Shown here one piece after another: positions 1-6,253 of a DNA stretch of 10,596 nucleotides (within the stretch, counting starts at the first letter, position 1; each line of letters starts with the position of its first letter). The position numbers and the translations under genes are program-made. The stretch comes from an uncultured Anaerolineales bacterium. GTDB taxonomy: Bacteria; Chloroflexota; Anaerolineae; Anaerolineales; Villigracilaceae. The notes under the pieces are model-generated. The model saw nothing but the letters and a program-made list of their open reading frames with translations. It made no database searches and was not told the origin of the DNA. The stretch is from assembly GCA_937928015.1 (NCBI GenBank), contig CALFXA010000170.1, positions 1 to 10,596 on the forward strand. The letters run 5' to 3'.

Positions 1-303
1 CGAATTTCCAGATTTGATACAGGGGGGTTGGGAGACCCACTTATTGTAGACCGTCTCTCCGCAATCGCGATAGACCTCCTTGAGTGTGGGCGGGCCCTCA
101 TGGTCGGTGACTACTGCGCACACCACCTCGTTATGGCTCCAATTTGCCATCCACCAGGTGTAGGCGGTGTAATTTATGGTGATGACGGTGTAGCGGTCGG
201 GGCCAGGCGGGGGATTGGCGGCCTGCGACTGGGGGGGCGGCGCGAAAGCAGTCCCCAACAGGGCCAGGATTACAAGCAGGAAGGCGGTCCAGCGCAGGCG
301 CAT
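1..303 (-). CDS. Secreted protein of unknown function, N-terminal part (runs off the window)
   Basis: The frame is open from an ATG at 303 to the window edge (101 residues visible, no stop). The protein starts with a basic MRLRW and a leucine/alanine-rich stretch (residues 6-21) typical of a Sec signal peptide. A proline-rich segment follows (22-35), with possible cleavage after AFA (21) or QAA (29). The mature start contains the aromatic run YTAYTWW (45-51) and three cysteines (62, 81, 95) that could form disulfides outside the membrane. The gene begins only 9 bases after the hairpin that follows ccmD, so it is probably a separate transcription unit. Ribosome binding is weak (only TAAG before ATG). 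I do not recognise the family with confidence; the context gives no firm link to cytochrome maturation. Confidence 0.7.
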   Translation of the reverse strand, partial: MRLRWTAFLLVILALLGTAFAPPPQSQAANPPPGPDRYTVITINYTAYTWWMANWSHNEVVCAVVTDHEGPPTLKEVYRDCGETVYNKWVSQPPCIKSGNS

Positions 304-312
304 CTTATGAAA

Positions 313-342
313 CAGAGTCCGCTGCAATTATAGCGGACTCTG
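313..342 (-). terminator. Perfect 11-bp hairpin after ccmD, likely end of the ccm operon
   Basis: CAGAGTCCGCT (313-323) and AGCGGACTCTG (332-342) are perfect inverted repeats with an 8-base loop. Read on the minus strand the stem begins 12 bases after the ccmD stop and is followed by TTTC, a short U tract. The strong stem and its place between ccmD and the next start favour a rho-independent terminator, but the U tract is weak, so read-through is possible. Confidence 0.6.
327..332 (-). promoter_or_regulatory. Perfect -10-like TATAAT inside the hairpin loop
   Basis: The minus-strand loop of the 313-342 hairpin contains an exact TATAAT hexamer 23 bases before the ATG at 303. The expected start point would fall in the second arm of the stem and give a very short leader. 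No good -35 (TTGACA-like) lies at 16-18 bases upstream and no extended TG is present, so this is only a candidate promoter for the secreted protein. Confidence 0.3.
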
Positions 343-354
343 ATAAGAATTGGA

Positions 355-522
355 TTATTTTTTGCTTTCAGTTCTGTCCAGGTCTTCGAGCGTCTGCTGA
401 TCCTGGCGCAGGTTGCGGTTGCGGATGTACAGGCTGGCGACGTAGATGCCCATGGTGAGAAAGCTGATCACGTAGCCGGCGATCATGTAGTTCGAGGTGT
501 CGGGAGTGGTTTCGAGGAACAT
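355..522 (-). CDS. ccmD: CcmD-like small membrane protein (55 aa)
   Basis: A 55-residue frame starts with ATG at 522, 8 bases after ccmC, and ends with TAA at 355-357. Residues about 13-32 form one hydrophobic membrane segment. It is followed by a basic patch (YIRNRNLR, 32-39) and a charged, glutamine-rich tail ending in KK. This one-helix layout with a basic cytoplasmic tail, the size and the position directly after ccmC all match CcmD, the small protein that stabilises the CcmABC-CcmE complex and helps release holo-CcmE in the E. coli system. CcmD is poorly conserved in sequence, so the call rests on architecture and position. The Shine-Dalgarno AGGAG (528-532) overlaps the ccmC stop codon, which implies translational coupling. 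Confidence 0.78.
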   Translation of the reverse strand: MFLETTPDTSNYMIAGYVISFLTMGIYVASLYIRNRNLRQDQQTLEDLDRTESKK

Positions 523-527
523 TGGAA

Positions 528-532
528 CTCCT
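528..532 (-). promoter_or_regulatory. Shine-Dalgarno of ccmD overlapping the ccmC stop
   Basis: AGGAG on the minus strand lies 5 bases before the ccmD ATG and shares bases with the ccmC TAG stop (531-533). It supports a real short gene here and coupling of ccmD translation to ccmC. Confidence 0.7.
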
Positions 533-1229
533 AGTTGCTCAGTTTCAATTTCAGTTGTTCGACCTGTTCCTGCAACGCACCCAGGCGGACGCGGTGCCAG
601 ATCAGGTCCACGAAGATGACGGTAAAGGCGAAGAGGGCGAAGAAGAAGGCCACCTTCATATCGTTGCTCATGCTGAATCCGCCCTGGGCCGCGGCGCTCT
701 GATTGCCGATGACCACCGGGTGGATGGTGCGGAACAGGCGGATGACCATGAAGGTGATGGGCGCGCTGATACCGCCCAGCAGGGTGTAGAGCGCTCCGAA
801 GCGGGCGCGTTTATCGGGGTCGTCGAGGCCCTGGCGCAACATGAAGTAAGCGATATAGATGAGTTCGGTCACGGCGGCGGTGGTCAGGCGCGGATCCCAG
901 GTCCACCAGGTATTCCAGGCGGGGTAGGCCCAGATGGAACCCAGCACGATGGTCAGGAAGAAGAACACGGTGCTGACTTCCACGGCGGCCACCTCGAAGC
1001 GGTCCCATTTCAGGTCCTTGGTGATGAGGTAGGCGATGCCCGCGATGGCGGCGATGATGAATCCGAGCAGGCCAAGCCAAGCAGTGCCGATGTGGAAGTA
1101 GAACACGCGCTGAACGTCGCCCATCACGGCTTCGGTGGGGGCGAAGACAAGCGCCAGGTAGGTGGAGATGCCCAGGACGATGACGGAGACGATATCGAGA
1201 ATGGTCAGGGCGATGGGTTTGGATTGCAT
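531..1229 (-). CDS. ccmC: CcmC, WWD-domain haem handling protein
   Basis: CcmC binds haem at the outer face of the membrane and loads it onto CcmE as part of CcmABCD. The 232-residue protein has about six membrane segments. The haem-binding tryptophan-rich WWD motif is at 97-117 (WNTWWTWDPRLTT, then an E in the next helix). Histidines H46 (VFYFHIGTAW) and H170 (RTIHPVV) sit at the positions of the two conserved external haem ligands of the family. The start at 1229 is chosen because AAGGAG lies 5 bases upstream. A longer in-frame start at 1298 would add 23 polar residues and overlap ccmB, and has no comparable ribosome binding site. It is preceded by ccmB with a 46-base gap and followed by ccmD after 8 bases. 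The C-terminal tail (about 210-232) is charged and probably a short helix. Confidence 0.95.
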   Translation of the reverse strand: MQSKPIALTILDIVSVIVLGISTYLALVFAPTEAVMGDVQRVFYFHIGTAWLGLLGFIIAAIAGIAYLITKDLKWDRFEVAAVEVSTVFFFLTIVLGSIWAYPAWNTWWTWDPRLTTAAVTELIYIAYFMLRQGLDDPDKRARFGALYTLLGGISAPITFMVIRLFRTIHPVVIGNQSAAAQGGFSMSNDMKVAFFFALFAFTVIFVDLIWHRVRLGALQEQVEQLKLKLSN

Positions 1230-1234
1230 GGAAG

Positions 1235-1240
1235 CTCCTT
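1235..1240 (-). promoter_or_regulatory. Shine-Dalgarno that fixes the ccmC start
   Basis: AAGGAG on the minus strand is 5 bases (CTTCC) before the ATG at 1229. It makes that ATG the likely start of ccmC in place of the longer frame beginning at 1298. Confidence 0.8.
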
Positions 1241-1275
1241 GAATCAATAAATGAAGGTTGCAGCCCAGGGAAGAA

Positions 1276-1971
1276 TTACTCTTCCACCACGGCGTCAAAG
1301 AACATGTAGGGGACAGCGAGGAAGACCACGTCGTACAGGATCAAGATGTTGATCGGGGTGACGATCTCGGCCCACTCCGCCCCGGTCAGGATTCCGTTGC
1401 TGGCCTTGACGGCTGCCAGCAGGACGGGGATGGCGACGGGGAAGAGCAGGATGGGCAGCAGGACCTCGCGCATGCGCGTCTGCACCGACATGGTGGAGAG
1501 CAGCGTGCCGACCCCGATGTAGCCGATGGACCCAAGCAGGATCACGCCCAAAAAGCCCGGCTGGAAGATACGCATCTCGTCGTAGAGCAGGGCATAGACC
1601 GGCAGGACGATGGCCTCCACGATCAGCATGAAGACCAGGTTGCTGATGGCCTTGCCGAAGAAGATGGCCGAGCGATCCACGGGAGCAAGCAGCAGACCGT
1701 CCATGCAGCCGCGGTCCTTCTCGACCGCCATCGAACGGTTCAGGCCGAGCGTCCCGGCAAAGGCGAAGGTGGTCCACAACACGCCTGCCGCCACGGTGCG
1801 CCGCACGTCGATGTCCAGTTCGAGGGCGAAGTTGAAGATGATGATGACCAGCAGCGAGAAGACCAGCATGGCCGAGAACAATTCGCGCGAGCGGAACTCG
1901 GCGGCCAGGTCCTTTTGGACGATGGCCAGGGTCGCGCCGAGCAGGGAGGGATGGGATTTCTTGTCGGTCAT
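1276..1971 (-). CDS. ccmB: CcmB, membrane subunit of the haem exporter
   Basis: CcmB is the membrane partner of the CcmA ATPase. The CcmAB complex uses ATP to release haem-loaded CcmE from CcmC. The 231-residue protein has about six hydrophobic segments (roughly 34-54, 60-77, 107-128, 140-160, 168-187 and 206-226). The N-terminal cytoplasmic motif KDLAAEFRSRELF (20-32) and the loop SMAVEKDRGCMDGLLLAPV (about 80-98) match the family's conserved charged loops thought to contact CcmA. The ATG at 1971 is separated from the ccmA stop by one base and has no strong ribosome binding site, so translation is probably coupled to ccmA. Length is close to the usual 220-230 residues. Nothing indicates damage. 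Confidence 0.95.
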   Translation of the reverse strand: MTDKKSHPSLLGATLAIVQKDLAAEFRSRELFSAMLVFSLLVIIIFNFALELDIDVRRTVAAGVLWTTFAFAGTLGLNRSMAVEKDRGCMDGLLLAPVDRSAIFFGKAISNLVFMLIVEAIVLPVYALLYDEMRIFQPGFLGVILLGSIGYIGVGTLLSTMSVQTRMREVLLPILLFPVAIPVLLAAVKASNGILTGAEWAEIVTPINILILYDVVFLAVPYMFFDAVVEE

Positions 1972-1972
1972 G

Positions 1973-2671
1973 TCAGTCTGCCAGGGCCTGTTTATAGTAG
2001 GCCAACAGGTTGGTATTCTTGAGTTCAGCCTGGTTGGTCGAGGCGGCGATCACGCCGCGCGAGAGGATGTCGAAGCGGGTGGCCAGGTCTTCGGCGCGGG
2101 CCAGGTCGTGCGAGGTCATCACCACGGTGCGGCCGCGGGCCGCCACAGATTTCAAGACCTCATCCAGCATTTCGGAGGCGTCCTGGTCGAGGCCGGTGTA
2201 TGGCTCGTCGAAGAGCATCACCTCCGGGTCGTGGATCACGGCGCGGCCGATGGCCAGGCGTTGCTGCATTCCGCGCGAAAAAGTGCGGACCAGATCGCCG
2301 CGGCGCTTTTCAAGGCCGACCATTTCCAGCACTTCGGTGACGCGCGCCGACTGGTCTTCAAGGCCGTACATGCGCGCGTAAAAGCGCAGGTTCTCCTCGG
2401 CGGTCAGGTCGGGGTAGAGCAGGGGCATGTGCGAAACCACACCCAGCCGCGCACGCACCTGGGCAGCCTCGTTCGGCAGGGAGTAGCCCGCCACGCGCAC
2501 CTCGCCCAGCGAAGGGCGTGAGAGCGAGGCCAGGATGCGCAGGAAGGTGGTCTTGCCGGCGCCGTTCGGGCCGAGCAGGGCCACGAACTCCCCGGGCTGG
2601 ACGGTGAAGTCGAGCCCGCGCAGGACGGTCTTCAGGCCAAAGCGTTTGACGAGCTTGCGGACTTCGATCAC
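1973..2671 (-). CDS. ccmA: CcmA, ATP-binding subunit of the haem exporter
   Basis: This is an ABC ATPase of 232 residues. The Walker A is GPNGAGKTT (34-42), the signature is FSRGMQQRL (131-139), the Walker B is VMLFDEP (151-157), the D-loop is TGLD (159-162) and the switch histidine is H188 (TSHD). With CcmB it powers release of holo-CcmE. The region of the Q-loop reads VVSHMPLLY (78-86), so methionine stands where a glutamine is usual. A nearby H81 is common in this branch from memory. The start is a GTG at 2671, 4 bases after the stop of the cytochrome fusion, with no clear ribosome binding site; coupling to the upstream gene is likely. Order ccmA-ccmB-ccmC-ccmD follows the classical arrangement. 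Assignment to CcmA over other ABC exporters rests strongly on the direct ccmB neighbour. Confidence 0.93.
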   Translation of the reverse strand: MIEVRKLVKRFGLKTVLRGLDFTVQPGEFVALLGPNGAGKTTFLRILASLSRPSLGEVRVAGYSLPNEAAQVRARLGVVSHMPLLYPDLTAEENLRFYARMYGLEDQSARVTEVLEMVGLEKRRGDLVRTFSRGMQQRLAIGRAVIHDPEVMLFDEPYTGLDQDASEMLDEVLKSVAARGRTVVMTSHDLARAEDLATRFDILSRGVIAASTNQAELKNTNLLAYYKQALAD

Positions 2672-2675
2672 GGGA

Positions 2676-4577
2676 CTAGTCCCTGCTCTCCAGTTTCTTG
2701 AGCTGTTCCTTCAACTCGGCGCGGCGATTTTGATAGGCCTCGTCGGGAAGTTTGCCGGCGCGATGCAGATCGTCGAGGGCGATGATAGCGTCCAGCACGC
2801 TGTCGGCGTCATCGAATTCGTCCTCGTCGCTGCGCTCTTCATCGGTCTCTTCGCTGCGTTTGCGGTCACGGAAATAGAGCCAGCCACCCGCACCGATGAG
2901 CAGGATGCCCAGCAGACCCACGCCGATGATGAGCGGCTGGTTCGAGTTGGTGGATGTTCCGCCAGCGGTCTCACCGGTCTGGGGTTGGCCGCTCATCTTG
3001 ACGGTCAGGGAACTGTTGGCCGATAACGGCCCGAAGCCGTAGACCTGGTAAACGGTCCCGTTTCCGATGTCCTGCTGACCCTGGTCGGCCAGACCGTCGC
3101 CTTCTAGCTTCACGCCGACAGGCACGAAGATGGAGGAATCAGCGGGCATACCCAGCACGAAGGGAATCTCGATCTCGGCGGATTTGTTATCGTAGGGCAT
3201 CTGGAAGCCCGCCACCAGACCGTAGGATTTGTCGGACGGGGGCATGGCAAAGCTGCCATCCTGGGCCTGCACGGGCATGGCCTGTCCCTGTTGGGCGTCG
3301 TAGCCCAGGCTGGTGGTGCCGGCAGGGGCCTTGGCGAGGGCCATCGTGTCACTGGTGATCGGCACGAGGACGGTCTTGGCGGTGGAGTTGAGGATGCTGA
3401 TGAACTCGATGATCTGCACCTGGCCGGTGCTCACGTCGAGGAAGACGTGACCCTGGTCCACGGTGAGGGCGGCGAGGTCGGTGGCGGTGTCGTACAGGGT
3501 CAGCGGGGCGAGTTCCACCGCGCTTTCCCCTGCTTTGATCATCGACAATTCCGATTGGTAGAGGATGCCCTTGTAATTCGCCTCGGCGATCAGGATGCGA
3601 TTTTCGGGAAGTTCGACATTTTCGAAGGTGAAGGTGCCATCCGAGTTGACCGGACCTTCGAGGGTGAGGGTTTCTTGCGGGCCGCTGGTGGCGTCTTGGG
3701 CGTGGTCGTATCCGCGCAGGGTGACGGTGAAGTCCGCGGGGACGGTCCCATCAGGGAAGGCCACCTTACCGCGCACGGTGCCGACTCCCGCCGCAGGGGT
3801 GGTGGACGTCTCGGTGGCGTTGGGATAAGCTTCGGTGGAGGGAGTCCCATCGGCGGCAGGGGTGGTGCTGGTCTCGCTCGTAGCGGCGACGGGAGTCGCG
3901 GTGGCGGGAACAGCCGTCGGGGCGGTAGCGGGAGCGGCGGCAAAACTCAGGGAGCGCAGGTAGGCCGCCACACTGTAGAGTTCATCCTGGTTGAGGTTCG
4001 CGCCAAAGGCGGGAAAGGCGTCGGAGCCTTGCAGCATCAGGCTGATCAGGTCGTCGTCCGAGAGGGACGACATCTTTTCCTGGCTGGTGAAGAAATCGAG
4101 CGAGCAGTCGGCGCAGTTCTTTTCGAAGAGCGCCTGGCCCTGTTCGATCATCGCGGGGGTGGCGTGCAGGCTGAGGGCGTAGGCTACCACGTCCCAGCGT
4201 TCCTGTTCGGAGAGGCTGGTGAAGGGCGGCATGAAGCGGTCCATGCGGCCCTGCGAGACGACCATGTACCACTCGGCGGGGGAGGCTTTTTGAGCGGTTT
4301 GCGGCAGGCCGAGCGCGGCCACGGTGACGGGCAGTTGCTTGCCCTGTGCGCCGTCGCCGAGACCGGTATCGCCGTGACAGGCGGCGCATTTCTCGACGTA
4401 AATGGCTGCGCCGTTTTTGACGTCGGGCGCGGCGGCCGGGAAGAGCGGACCCAGTGTGGGCGCCGGGGTAGGGGGGACGTAACCGGGCGGTGGGGTGACG
4501 TCCTCCGCGAGGCTGAGGTTACAGGCGGTCAGAATCAGGGACAGGCCGAGCAGGACAAATAAAGTGAGTCTTTTCAT
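2676..4577 (-). CDS. Membrane-bound cytochrome c fusion with a ligand-less second haem domain and SHOCT-like tail
   Basis: This 633-residue protein has a lipoprotein signal with lipobox LTAC (C19) and a Pro/Thr linker. Cytochrome c domain 1 follows, with CAACH (64-68) and likely axial M116 (RFMPPF). Cytochrome c domain 2 (about 143-212) keeps the fold pattern but reads CADCS (155-159), and F188 replaces the expected methionine before PAFG. A Thr/Pro/Ala linker (213-265) contains a repeated ETSTTPAA (235-242, 256-263). A beta-rich segment (about 267-365) resembles a carboxypeptidase regulatory-like domain. A further extracytoplasmic region has no clear match. One membrane segment (549-569), an acidic stretch and a SHOCT-like helical motif (592-629) close the protein. 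It is thus held at the outer face by lipid and membrane helix with a small cytoplasmic tail. It lies 11 bases after the CcmI-like gene and 4 before ccmA. It may be an electron carrier or a client of the ccm machinery. Function is inferred only. Confidence 0.85.
   Translation of the reverse strand: MKRLTLFVLLGLSLILTACNLSLAEDVTPPPGYVPPTPAPTLGPLFPAAAPDVKNGAAIYVEKCAACHGDTGLGDGAQGKQLPVTVAALGLPQTAQKASPAEWYMVVSQGRMDRFMPPFTSLSEQERWDVVAYALSLHATPAMIEQGQALFEKNCADCSLDFFTSQEKMSSLSDDDLISLMLQGSDAFPAFGANLNQDELYSVAAYLRSLSFAAAPATAPTAVPATATPVAATSETSTTPAADGTPSTEAYPNATETSTTPAAGVGTVRGKVAFPDGTVPADFTVTLRGYDHAQDATSGPQETLTLEGPVNSDGTFTFENVELPENRILIAEANYKGILYQSELSMIKAGESAVELAPLTLYDTATDLAALTVDQGHVFLDVSTGQVQIIEFISILNSTAKTVLVPITSDTMALAKAPAGTTSLGYDAQQGQAMPVQAQDGSFAMPPSDKSYGLVAGFQMPYDNKSAEIEIPFVLGMPADSSIFVPVGVKLEGDGLADQGQQDIGNGTVYQVYGFGPLSANSSLTVKMSGQPQTGETAGGTSTNSNQPLIIGVGLLGILLIGAGGWLYFRDRKRSEETDEERSDEDEFDDADSVLDAIIALDDLHRAGKLPDEAYQNRRAELKEQLKKLESRD
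4374..4388 (-). other. Intact haem c attachment site CAACH
   Basis: Residues 64-68 of the cytochrome fusion encode CxxCH, the standard covalent haem attachment motif, followed by GDTGLGDG as in many class I cytochromes. The probable sixth ligand is M116. This is the only complete haem c site I found in the window. Confidence 0.9.
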
Positions 4578-4588
4578 GAGGTCTCTTA

Positions 4589-5107
4589 TCAGGCGAGGGA
4601 TTTTCCGCAGGAGGGGCAGAAGCGGTCGCTGACCAGCACAGGCTGGCCGCAGCGCGGGCAGAATCCCGCCGACTTCTCCTTGCGTTGTTTGCGGCGCGCA
4701 GACAGTTGCGATTCGATGTCGTCGTCGGTGACGGTGACGCGGGCGGCCGTCACGGCGGCATCGGCGCGGCGTGCAGCCACGGCTTTTTCGAGGCGGTCTT
4801 CGGCGTCGGCGGAGGAGACGGCCACGGGGCGCAGTTCGTCCAGCTTGCGCAGGATGTCCGCGCCTTTCTTGAGCAGTTCCGCGCGCTGGGCGGGATAGTC
4901 CTCTTCGGGGATCTTGCCCAGTTTGAAGTCGAAGTCGAGTTCTTGCAGGGCGTTGATCATGCGGTCCCGCTCGGCCATCAGGCCCGAGACCTCATGTTCC
5001 TCTTGCGTGGTCGCGGAGCGACGGGAACGCCCGGTGAAGGGCGCATACAGGTACATGCCGACCAGGATGAGGACGGCCAGGAGAAAGAAGATTGCGCTCA
5101 GGTCCAT
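4589..5107 (-). CDS. CcmI-like membrane protein with C-terminal zinc ribbon
   Basis: This 172-residue protein has one N-terminal membrane helix (about 4-25) and a basic stretch. A helical module follows with LGKIPEEDYPAQRAELLKK at its centre (about 63-81), of the kind seen in the N-terminal part of CcmI/CycH and in SHOCT-like domains. A long charged, alanine-rich region, probably coiled coil, runs from about 85 to 140. A zinc ribbon with C150, C153, C164 and C167 (CPRCG, CPSCG) ends the protein. The TPR apocytochrome-binding domain of full CcmI is absent. The ATG at 5107 follows ccmG by 8 bases, with AAAGG overlapping the ccmG stop. Position between ccmG and the cytochrome fusion suggests a role in the ccm complex, maybe as a scaffold. 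The zinc ribbon should face the cytoplasm if the helix is N-out. The name CcmI-like is an inference from module and place. Confidence 0.75.
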   Translation of the reverse strand: MDLSAIFFLLAVLILVGMYLYAPFTGRSRRSATTQEEHEVSGLMAERDRMINALQELDFDFKLGKIPEEDYPAQRAELLKKGADILRKLDELRPVAVSSADAEDRLEKAVAARRADAAVTAARVTVTDDDIESQLSARRKQRKEKSAGFCPRCGQPVLVSDRFCPSCGKSLA

Positions 5108-5115
5108 GCTTGCCT

Positions 5116-5688
5116 TTAGGGTAGGAGTTTCTCGATCTCGGCGCGGATCTCGTCTACCGAGGTGAACGGACCGACCTTCACGTATTGTAGTACGCCGTTC
5201 TGGTCGATGAAGTAGGTCTCGGGCACGCCCGTGATGCGGAACATCTGCGAGATTTTCGTAGCCATGTCGGGACCGTTGGCAAAAGAGATGCCGAACTTCT
5301 TGAGATACACGCGCGCCTCGGGCTCGGTGTCCACGTAGTCCACACCGAGGAAGATAACGTCGCCGCTGTCGGCGTACTCACTCCAGGCCTGCTGGAGTTC
5401 GGCGGCTTCCTGCTCGCAGGGTTTGCACCATGAAGCCCAGAAGTTGATTACCACCACCTTGCCGCGCAGGTCCGAGAGCTTGATCTCGCTCTTGCCTTCG
5501 TGCTGATAGCCGTCGAAAAACTTCAACGTGAAGTCGGGAATCTCCGCCCCGGGCTGGACGGAACCTTGCTGGCGTTTGTTGAGGGTGACAGCCACCAGCG
5601 CAAACAGGGCCACCAGCAGGGTCCAGATGACGACCTGGACCCAGACGGGCACGCCACGGCGCGGGGCTGTATCTTTGATTTCAGTCAT
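5116..5688 (-). CDS. ccmG: CcmG/DsbE-like thiol-disulfide reductant
   Basis: This is a membrane-tethered thioredoxin-fold protein of 190 residues that keeps apocytochrome or CcmH cysteines reduced for haem ligation. It has one N-terminal membrane anchor (about 16-36) followed by the extracytoplasmic domain. The active site is WCKPC (87-91, catalytic C88 and C91) preceded by VVVINFWAS. The cis-proline is P156 in GVPETYFID, the pattern typical of the TlpA/ResA/CcmG group. The C-terminal KVGPFTSVDEIRAEI matches the last helix of the fold. The start at 5688 is supported by AGGAG (5695-5699). Distinction from ResA or TlpA is made by the ccm context. ResA belongs to System II, of which no gene is seen here. 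Confidence 0.92.
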   Translation of the reverse strand: MTEIKDTAPRRGVPVWVQVVIWTLLVALFALVAVTLNKRQQGSVQPGAEIPDFTLKFFDGYQHEGKSEIKLSDLRGKVVVINFWASWCKPCEQEAAELQQAWSEYADSGDVIFLGVDYVDTEPEARVYLKKFGISFANGPDMATKISQMFRITGVPETYFIDQNGVLQYVKVGPFTSVDEIRAEIEKLLP

Positions 5689-5700
5689 TGCATTCTCCTG

Positions 5701-5730
5701 CCCCTCTCCCGAGCGGGTCGGGAGGTGAGG
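5701..5730. repeat. GC-rich dyad between ccmH and ccmG, REP-like
   Basis: CTCCCGA (5706-5712) and TCGGGAG (5718-5724) form a 7-bp perfect stem with a 5-base loop. The flanks (CCCCTCTCCCGA and TCGGGAGGTGAGGG) extend the pairing with a bulge. The wording resembles a short intergenic palindrome of the CCCTCTCCC...GGTGAGGG type that I recall from many genomes. It lies in the 46-base gap between ccmH and ccmG and ends at the ccmG ribosome binding site. There is no T tract, so a terminator role is unlikely. Confidence 0.4.
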
Positions 5731-5734
5731 GATT

Positions 5735-6232
5735 TTATTTCCGCTTGCGGAGTTCTTCTTCGAATTTGGACATGTACTCGTCCTGTGCGGCGGGCTGGGA
5801 CGTTTCGGCCGGACCCGCGGCTGCTTCCGTTGTGGACGGCTTCATCCACGTCCGCATGGCGCGGAAGAGTATAAAGGCGCCCGCCAGAATCAACACGGGC
5901 GGCAGCAGGTACACCAACCAGTTCAGGCCGGTGCGCGGCGGTTCGCCGAGCACGCGTGCGCCGTAATTATCCACGAAGTATTGTTTGATCTGGTCTTCCG
6001 TCCAGCCTTCGGATAATTGCTGGCGGATCAATTCGCGCCACTGGCGGCAGGCCTCGGTGGGACACACATCGAGCGGCGTGTTCTCGCACACGGGACAATA
6101 CAACTGCTTGGCGATGGCGTTGACCTCGTCATCGGTGGGGGCGGATCCCTGCGCGGCAACGGAGCCAGCCCAAAGTCCCGCCAGAAGCAGGAGGAGCAGG
6201 GCCAAAGCCGCAAAACGATGGGTGCGTTTCAT
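5735..6232 (-). CDS. ccmH: CcmH (CcmL/NrfF-type) with four cysteines
   Basis: CcmH is a periplasmic thiol protein that works with CcmF in delivering the reduced apocytochrome to the haem ligation site. The 165-residue protein has a signal-like N-terminal hydrophobic segment (7-27), then the three-helix CcmH domain with LYCPVCENTP (44-53), where the family norm is LRCxxCQN. The redox pair is C46 and C49. Two further cysteines, C57 and C62, follow in PLDVCPTEACRQWRELIR. A helical part GWTEDQIKQYFVDNYG (about 76-91) is typical. A second membrane segment (about 104-123) and a cytoplasmic tail with charged KFEEELRKRK end the protein. It starts at ATG 6232 with AGGAG 8 bases upstream, 21 bases after ccmF. 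No CcmI TPR fusion is attached, unlike E. coli CcmH. Confidence 0.92.
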   Translation of the reverse strand: MKRTHRFAALALLLLLLAGLWAGSVAAQGSAPTDDEVNAIAKQLYCPVCENTPLDVCPTEACRQWRELIRQQLSEGWTEDQIKQYFVDNYGARVLGEPPRTGLNWLVYLLPPVLILAGAFILFRAMRTWMKPSTTEAAAGPAETSQPAAQDEYMSKFEEELRKRK

Positions 6233-6253
6233 ATCACATTCTCCTGCGTGGAG

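Noticed and set aside
1230..1298. Longer N-terminus for CcmC starting at 1298
   Set aside because: It would overlap the end of ccmB and add a polar leader without family match, while AAGGAG lies at the right distance before the ATG at 1229.
522..2521. Plus-strand open frames opposite ccmA, ccmB and ccmC
   Set aside because: They have shadow composition (H, D, G, Q runs), no ribosome binding sites and lie fully opposite well supported genes.
4101..4115. Frameshift or sequencing error explaining CADCS
   Set aside because: The frame is continuous and in register through the domain on both sides, and the second ligand position (F188) is also changed, so a single read error does not explain the loss.
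3291..4562. A 423-codon open frame on the plus strand opposite the cytochrome fusion
   Set aside because: The translation is low-complexity glycine/valine/arginine rich and has no family marks. The minus-strand frame has lipobox, CxxCH, membrane helix and good operon fit.
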